Assembly (NCBI GenBank): GCA_950295325.1 | Contig: OX485804.1 | Coordinates: 436,001-500,000, forward strand | Direction: 5' to 3' | From: Polytrichum commune | Taxonomy: Eukaryota > Streptophyta > Polytrichopsida > Polytrichales > Polytrichaceae | DNA length: 64,000 nt | Shown: positions 58,370 through 64,000 of the stretch, piece by piece | Layout of the letters: every line of letters begins with the position of its first letter | Numbering within the stretch: the first letter of the stretch is position 1 | Translations under genes and position numbers: made by a program | Notes under the pieces: generated by a model | Database searches by the model: none | Told to the model about the DNA's origin: nothing | What the model saw: the letters and a program-made list of their open reading frames with translations, nothing else

Positions 58370-58475
58370 TTCCCTTAGTAATATGACAACTTTACGCCAC
58401 TTGTCATATGAATGAGAAGACGACACCTAGATAACATGACCTTTTTGTGTTTCTTAGACGTGTCATACTGAAGAG
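58370..58475 (+). repeat. Relic end of the pogo-like family
   Basis: The segment GACACCTAGATAACATGACC ... TTTCTTAGACGTGTCATACTGAAGAGG matches the right end of the element 14353-15344 (15281-15336). No matching left end was found near it. Confidence 0.65.
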
Positions 58476-58659
58476 GGTGAACAATAATGACATTCATGTT
58501 CTGTTTGGATGAATTTGCATGTTAATCTCTTTAATTCTTGGAGGACATAACTCTCGTCCATCACTTAAGGTCATCCTAAGTCGGTATCAATAAGATAACC
58601 TCGAAGTGCAAGGCTTGGAAGAAATTTCACCAGATTTTAAGAAGAACGACATAATACTA

Positions 58660-58703
58660 TGGGTTAAGGGTTTAGGGTTTAGGGTTTAAGGTTTAAGGGG
58701 TTT
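58660..58703 (+). repeat. Interstitial telomere-like repeat
   Basis: Several head-to-tail TTTAGGG units with variants (TTAAGGG, TTTAAGG), the plant-type telomere sequence. It lies about 100 bp before the hairpin 58803-59138. Confidence 0.8.
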
Positions 58704-58802
58704 AGCATGAATGCAAGAACATTGAGTGAGCATTCTTACTTGGTTCAAGGACAATGTAATTGGCATATTGTAGTTTGCGCTTGGGTCAAGATAGTGGTAT
58801 TT

Positions 58803-59138
58803 GAGTTATCCTTTAATTCAACATGACTTTTGGTAGGGAGTTGGTTGTTTTGCTTACAAACCCTTCCATGTTTGGTAAGTTTTTGGTGCATGCGTGGAGG
58901 TAGTGTGGAGGTTTGAACAAAGAACATTCTATATCGGTTCATGGAGGGCCAAACTCATTTTAGCACCTCATGGCGTGCCAAAATGAGTTTGACCCTCCAT
59001 GAACCAATATATAATGTTCTTTGTTCAAACCTCCACACTACCTCCACGCATGCACCAAAAACTTACCAAACATGGAAGGGTTTGTAAGCAAAACAACCAA
59101 CTCCCTACCAAAAGTCATGATGAATTAAAGGATAACTC
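58803..59138. repeat. Long near-perfect inverted repeat (164-bp arms, 8-bp loop)
   Basis: Arm 58803-58966 is the reverse complement of 58975-59138 with about five mismatches; the spacer is CTCATGGC. Part of the right arm (CGCATGCACC, CCAAACATGGAAGG, GAATTAAAGGATAACTCTATT) recurs at 17815-17915 inside another repeat. This suggests that a fragment of a dispersed repeat was duplicated head to head. A transcript would form a long double-stranded stem. Confidence 0.92.
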
Positions 59139-60234
59139 TATTATTTGATGTAAAGTGTAGACAACCAATCTCTGGTTATATTTGGTTATTAGATGCCTAT
59201 ATTTGAGTAGCACGTGGTTTGGTGTGGTGTCTACAAAGTAAGAATCAGTATTGTCGGCCCCATGCAATGGCTAAAATTATATGTGGATTTGGAAGTGCAT
59301 GCAATAGGCCCACATACTTCTACTCCAATCCATGAAAACAATGGTCTTCGCAATGGTGATTGTGATGTGGTCCTAGTCTCACTGCACATTTGAGGGGCCA
59401 TGGAACCTGCTCCATCATTCTCATGTGATGAAAGATAGTGGGTGTGATTAAGATATGTGTTTACAATATATTGGACTCGTGTTCAAATCACTTAATTATT
59501 CTAGATTTAATAGTCAACACGGTCGGAGATTCTATATGATCCTTTAATGAGCACAAGAATCTTTGCTTTGACATTGCATGAAGATATTCATACGAGCTCC
59601 ACAAATCATAAGGAGAGTTGCTAAAACCTCAATTTAGGGTCTAACCATCTTGAGCTCAAGTCTCATAGTGTGTTTCATATCTTACAAGAAGTAGGGTAGT
59701 TGGAAAAAATAACAATTTAAAGACTCATCTACCTAACATTACAATGGGTCATTCAACAATTGGTTACGCAACCGCAATAGTGAAATGCTTGCATAAAGTG
59801 CGAAGTGGCCATTTTAAGAACGCCTCACGGTAACACATCAAATAGCAATCTTGAGCCATATTGTTAAATTGGGAATACCAATCACCAAGAGAGTAGACCC
59901 TATACATATTCTACATGCTCGCTATACACAAAGCACTTCAAGGTGTGGGACCATTAAGCTTATGGTGAGTTTCCATGTAGGCTGCTCATCCATTGGATTT
60001 TAGAAAATATTGGGTTGGAGGGGTTTCTATGTAGTTAAGCACAAGCCGTCATCCAAACACATTATGACAGTCCGCTAGAATGTGGGGGTTCATGGACACA
60101 TGCCGCTAAATTTCCATGCATCCACTCAAAAATCTTTAACTTACACGTTTCGGACACCAAAGGATTGAAGACCAAATTTTAGCATGGAGGAGGAGGTTAC
60201 TAATGGGCCTAAATTCATAAGTTGGGAGTAGCTA
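59139..60234. other. Intergenic, no feature seen
   Basis: AT-rich non-coding sequence; no gene, RNA or clear repeat. Confidence 0.4.
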
Positions 60235-60604
60235 CACTAAATATGATATTTAGTGCCACCAATGTTAATTGTCTTGCTCAATACCAATTGTAAACTATGG
60301 TAGTGTCACCAACACTAGATGTTAAGTTAACATTATTTGTCATTCCTTGTAATATTTTTGGGAGATTAAAGATTTACAGTGTTGTAATTACCGTCACTAA
60401 CCAAGTGGATTTTCATCCAAATTTGAGTCATCCATGACAATATTTCATCACAAATGACTAACAAGAGAAGGCAGGGCTTTGAACAATGGATGAACTCATC
60501 CATCATCAATGACAATATTTGTTGACTTATTCACAAGAAGTGCCATCCAAAAAGTTACCATAGTGACATTAAGTACCATATGACACTGAATATCATGTTT
60601 AGTG
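60235..60604 (-). mobile_element. MITE, CACTAAATAT family (copy C)
   Basis: This 370-bp element is flanked by TA on both sides (60233-60234 and 60605-60606). It starts CACTAAATATGATATTTAGTG and ends CATGTTTAGTG. Its interior is the reverse complement of copy A (13596-13957). Confidence 0.85.
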
Positions 60605-60606
60605 TA

Positions 60607-61776
60607 GTTGGCACATGCGAACCCTACCCACTAGATTCCCTCTACATTTGGGCGGGTTTGTCCTTATTAATACTAGAATATGACAGGCAAGGGGCCTACA
60701 TGAAAACTCATCCTTTTATGAACTTGCAAAACACGAGCTTTTGCATAGAAAAATGGAGCTAAATTTCTATTTGGTCAAAGATTACAAATTATTGATGGTT
60801 GATTCCTTTATGTAGGGGTGAAGATCTCATACACTCCATATGTTGCATATTTGAAGGGGAGAAGACAACTTCTATTTTGCGAGGATGGATCATGGGAACA
60901 TGTGAATGACTGCTCTTTGGTTCAAATTCAACCTTCAACATACAATTGGAGATGTTGGTATTGACAACATGTCCCAACATTGTCTAGTGCTCTAACCATG
61001 TTTTAGGATTGCCAAGGTGAGATTTTACAAAGTAGGTATGCACACATTATCGTTATTTGCAAATGAGAGATGTTATTTCCATTTTAAACTCTCCCAACCC
61101 CTTCAAAATGCAACATAGAGGGGGGACAATATCAACTCTTATATAATAAGAGAATCATTCCCCACTTATGTCATGATTTTGATTAATATGAAGTCATGAT
61201 TTCCAAAAAAAAATTTGGAACTCTTATGTATTGCAAGAAACTAGTTGTAACTCATGCCATCCCAACATGTTGCACCCTTGCATATGAAATATGAAAACAT
61301 TAAATGAAGTCCGCTTGTGATCTAAGGTGACCCCTTTGCTCATGTTCTTAGAATGATGGGACAAGGCCCTCACACCCACCAACTACAACTATGTTGTATA
61401 TATAATTTACTTTAACATATTTTAGAATAGATCATAAGACCCAAAGCTTGAAGTGCTCATATAGAGTGAATGTGTGGAACACATAGATGTAAACTGACAC
61501 TCACATCATGAATTATCACATAATTGGTGTGTGGGTTTAGATTTCAGTACAACTACTGAGTTTAAAACGTTTTTGGCCCTTGAGTTTGATTAGGTCAATG
61601 AGTTTTTGTGTGTCATGAGATGTAAAATGGAACTCACATCATGAGTTTTTGTGTGTGATGCGATTTAAAATGGCACTCACATCATGAGCATGAGTTCCTC
61701 CATGTCTCTTTGGGGAGGGGACGTCATTACCCTTGCATTTTCCTCGGGCAGGCTTGGTTGCCCGGGCGATGTCAAT
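60607..61776. other. Intergenic, no feature seen
   Basis: No supported gene. A phrase around AAAATGGAACTCACATCATGAG is duplicated at about 61624-61645 and 61668-61690. Confidence 0.4.
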
Positions 61777-61960
61777 GACGCCAAAGTACAACCGGTTGCT
61801 CCGGTAGCCACCCGTCAACGATGACGGGCGTACTCACCAACCGCGGGTGCAAGGGTACAGCAGCGAGAGCGAGGCTAAGACGGCAAGAGCGAGGCTGCGA
61901 CCGCGAGCACCAAGCTGTGAAAGCCAAGCAACCGTGCATATTGTATTCCATAGCCTCCGC
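61777..61960 (+). repeat. Inverted partner of 57045-57245
   Basis: The reverse complement matches the GC-rich repeat at 57045-57245 (GCAACCGTGCATATTGTATTCC and GAGCGAGGCTAAGACGGCAAG-like words, partly). It directly precedes the duplicated kinase leader. Confidence 0.65.
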
Positions 61961-62029
61961 CTGGACGCGACACAGTGCCGACGCGGGCCGGACGACTTCC
62001 TACACTCCCTTCAGAACATGATTTTGATG

Positions 62030-62540
62030 CAATGGCTTCTTGCTTGCGGTGGTAGCGTCATCCTCTCACTGTTTTCTCTCTTGCTGCCACTTAGGTGAAA
62101 TGTCGGCAAAGTGACCACGTAATCGATGCAGTTTGCAACTCACAAGGGTTTGGAATTCTAGTCAGCTTCGCTCTACGGCCTCCTGGGAAAGACCGGGAAT
62201 GTACTCTTCCTTCTGCACAATAGTTCCGATCTAATTTAAGTTGACCACCAGAGCGTCATAGCAGATTATTGGTTTGATGAGGTTACGTTATTGATATGGT
62301 GCTCCAGTTGTTTCTGGAAGGTGGTCCCATAGGATTTAAGAAGACAAGAGGTGGACCCAATCAATGTGCACATTCAACTCCTTATGGTGGTTATGGTATA
62401 ATTGGATTCGATATCAAAATTTGACAATGTGTAAGTGGACCATGTAAAGAATCCTCACTATGTTCAAATTGTAGACATGGTTACAGCTTATAGCCACAAT
62501 TTTCTTCTTGCAAAGATTGCAGTTTGGTGTTGAATGACGC
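62030..62540 (+). promoter_or_regulatory. Duplicated kinase leader (copy of 5340-5960)
   Basis: It is closely similar to 5340-5960 upstream of the intact tandem kinase, including CTTGCTGCCACT(T)AGGTGAAA, ACAAGGGTTTGGAATTCTAG and GATATGGTGCTCCAG. It lies about 500-1000 bp before the second kinase start, so promoter and gene moved as one unit. Positions 62541-63059 between it and the start hold no supported gene; the frame just before 63060 is open for some 20 codons (FIAVIASTFY), so the start could lie further upstream. Confidence 0.6.
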
Positions 62541-63059
62541 TCATAGGTGGAGTGAGCTGTAGCCCCAAGTTGAAGTGCATACAAGTCTACATTCTGAGAG
62601 TTTCAACGTGATAGTGCTGTAGAGGGGACCCCATCTCTCTCTCCCTCCCCTTAAGTTTTCTGGAAAAATAGGTTGTTTGTGAACTACTATGGAAAACCCT
62701 ACGGATCGGAGCAAGAAGTGTTTGCCGAGGTTGAATGTCCGTGCAGGCCGACTTATTTTAAGGTTTTTGGGGGATATAAAGTTGTGACCCCACTTGTTAC
62801 GGATTCTTGTAGGGAATAGTGAGCAGGTAGAAAGGGACGAGCACGCGTATCGCGAAAATTAGACGCTTGCCGGATGGAAAGGCAACCCAAGGAATCGGCG
62901 GGCAGAGAGGGAAGGGGTGCCCTTTGGAGCGCTTCTCTTGTCGACAAGATATCTTCAAAATTGCGGTGTTTATGGAATAGTGGAACTGAAGGCTGGAGTT
63001 TCATCGCTGTCATTGCCTCTACTTTTTATTCAACGAGCAGGTCTCCATTGGGCCCAAAA

Positions 63060-64000
63060 ATGTCAACCTGGGTGAGGTGGTTGTTTCATGCCATTGGACT
63101 TTGTTCCAGTTCTTCTCTTGAACCAGATTACTTGAAACTCTCTGTTGACTGTGTGCAAGATATCAAGAATGTCTTACGTGCTGGTCATGAATTGCAATTA
63201 AACGGGAGGCAGTGTCAGGATCTTGCTTCGAAGCTTGAAGTTTTCGTGGAGAAGATGCAAAACCTAGTCTTAAATGTTGAAGCATCAGGTTTGAGATCCT
63301 TTTATCCAGCTTTGAGGAACATGTACAGAGTCTCGGAGAAAGCGAAGTTGCTTGTCAATGACTGCTCCAAAGAAGATTGGTGTAGAGAATCCATGTTTCA
63401 GATCCATAATGAAGAAGCATTTGGAGAGATTTTGCGGGAGATAGGGTTATGCGACGAGCAAGCTAAAGCTATAATAATGCTTGGCCAATTGAAAGAGCAT
63501 AATCGAGTCAAAGATCTCTGTCCGTCTTCAACAATTTCACCCGCATCGGAGACAAATGACCTGGTTCTAGAAGATCGACATACATTGAAGGAGAGACTTC
63601 AAGACATGGCCAAAAGCAGTACCTCATCAGATAAGCATACAGAGTACCTTGTGAGATTCATGTTCAGAAAAATTGAAGTTTGGTCTGCAGAGCAAAGGAT
63701 TGAGAATTTGGACCCATATGATCCAATAAGTTTGGGTACCATTTCAGAAGTGCAAGATACAGAGGACAATGCATTGTCGGGCGAACAGGAACTGGCGTCT
63801 AAAGTGCAAAGAATTGAGAATGTGGGCATGTCTGATGCAATAGATTTGGGTTCAGATTCAGAATTGCAACATGGATGGAAGAATGCCAATTTAAAAATCA
63901 TTGGAAGCGGAGCACATGGAGCTGTTTTGTCCACCAAATGGCATGGCATCCCCTGCGCCAAGAAGGTATTTGATGTGAAGACCAGTCACATTTATCAAAG
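63060..64000 (+). CDS. Second tandem-kinase-family gene, 5' part (cut by window end)
   Basis: The frame is open from ATG 63060 to the end (313 codons). It starts MSTWVRWLFHAIGLCSSSSL. The helical domain (LNGRQCQDLASKLEVFVEK, FQIHNEEAFGEIL) matches both helical domains of the protein at 6700-10389 and is closest in layout to the second (SSLE-x-DY leader). An acidic linker (about residues 155-270) follows. A kinase domain then starts with an intact Gly-rich loop GSGAHGAV near 63906 and CAKK near 63957. Unlike kinase 2 of the first gene, the loop is complete here, so an active kinase is likely if the rest is intact. The catalytic loop lies beyond the window. Confidence 0.8.
   Translation, partial: MSTWVRWLFHAIGLCSSSSLEPDYLKLSVDCVQDIKNVLRAGHELQLNGRQCQDLASKLEVFVEKMQNLVLNVEASGLRSFYPALRNMYRVSEKAKLLVNDCSKEDWCRESMFQIHNEEAFGEILREIGLCDEQAKAIIMLGQLKEHNRVKDLCPSSTISPASETNDLVLEDRHTLKERLQDMAKSSTSSDKHTEYLVRFMFRKIEVWSAEQRIENLDPYDPISLGTISEVQDTEDNALSGEQELASKVQRIENVGMSDAIDLGSDSELQHGWKNANLKIIGSGAHGAVLSTKWHGIPCAKKVFDVKTSHIYQ

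Overview
This is nuclear DNA of a land plant. The evidence is plant-type mobile elements (Ty1/copia, hAT, pogo, CACTA/EnSpm, LINE), TTTAGGG-type telomere-like repeats, GT-AG introns and TKL-like kinases with CAKK / HRDLKPxN motifs. The lineage cannot be fixed from the sequence. A non-seed plant is a guess based on the unusual LINE and the kinase architecture. About 80% or more of the window is mobile or repeat DNA.

Layout. 1-1377: 3' end of a decayed copia element with its right LTR. 1661-3760: relic of a hAT transposase gene. 4110-4322: fragment of a repeat whose longer copy lies at 16864-18141. 5340-6699: leader of a kinase gene. 6700-10389: an intact, intronless 1229-aa protein with two helical-domain-plus-kinase units; the second kinase is degenerate. 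10700-19670: two decayed kinase copies (12400-13250 and 18213-18860), a family of ~360 bp TA-flanked MITEs, a 992-bp pogo-like element with exact ends, a LINE tail and a minisatellite. 19678-55054: one 35.4-kb CACTA element with a 33-bp terminal inverted repeat (one mismatch) and a 3-bp TGT target duplication. 55058-63000: AT-rich DNA with MITEs, a 164-bp near-perfect hairpin and short repeats. 63060-64000: first part of another kinase gene of the same family, whose leader (62030-62540) is a copy of the leader of the first gene (5340-5960).

Inside the CACTA element are a TnpD-type transposase on the + strand (48249-52156, three exons, four in-frame stops) and a minus-strand series of exons resembling the second CACTA gene (Transposase_24 part, coiled coil, DUF8039/TNP1-like part, Ulp1-like part). 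There is also an F-box-like ORF, a divergent minus-strand gene (47774-45001), two long tandem-repeat arrays and GC-rich subterminal repeats. A very long LINE (~12.3 kb, minus strand, about 30185-42480) is nested in the element. Its ORF2 (~2,400 codons) starts with a 2A-like motif. It then carries an AP-endonuclease domain, reverse transcriptase, RNase H, a CCHC finger and a C-terminal PD...E...KxxKY region resembling the restriction-like endonuclease of R2-type elements. That would make it a dual-endonuclease LINE with a 2A leader. It is broken only by three stop codons and one 20-bp duplication.

The biology is a small cluster of TKL-like kinases, possibly immune or cell-death related, that was duplicated and then pulled apart by nested transposons. 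The most unusual item is the LINE; next are the giant complete CACTA element and the tandem kinase/pseudokinase.
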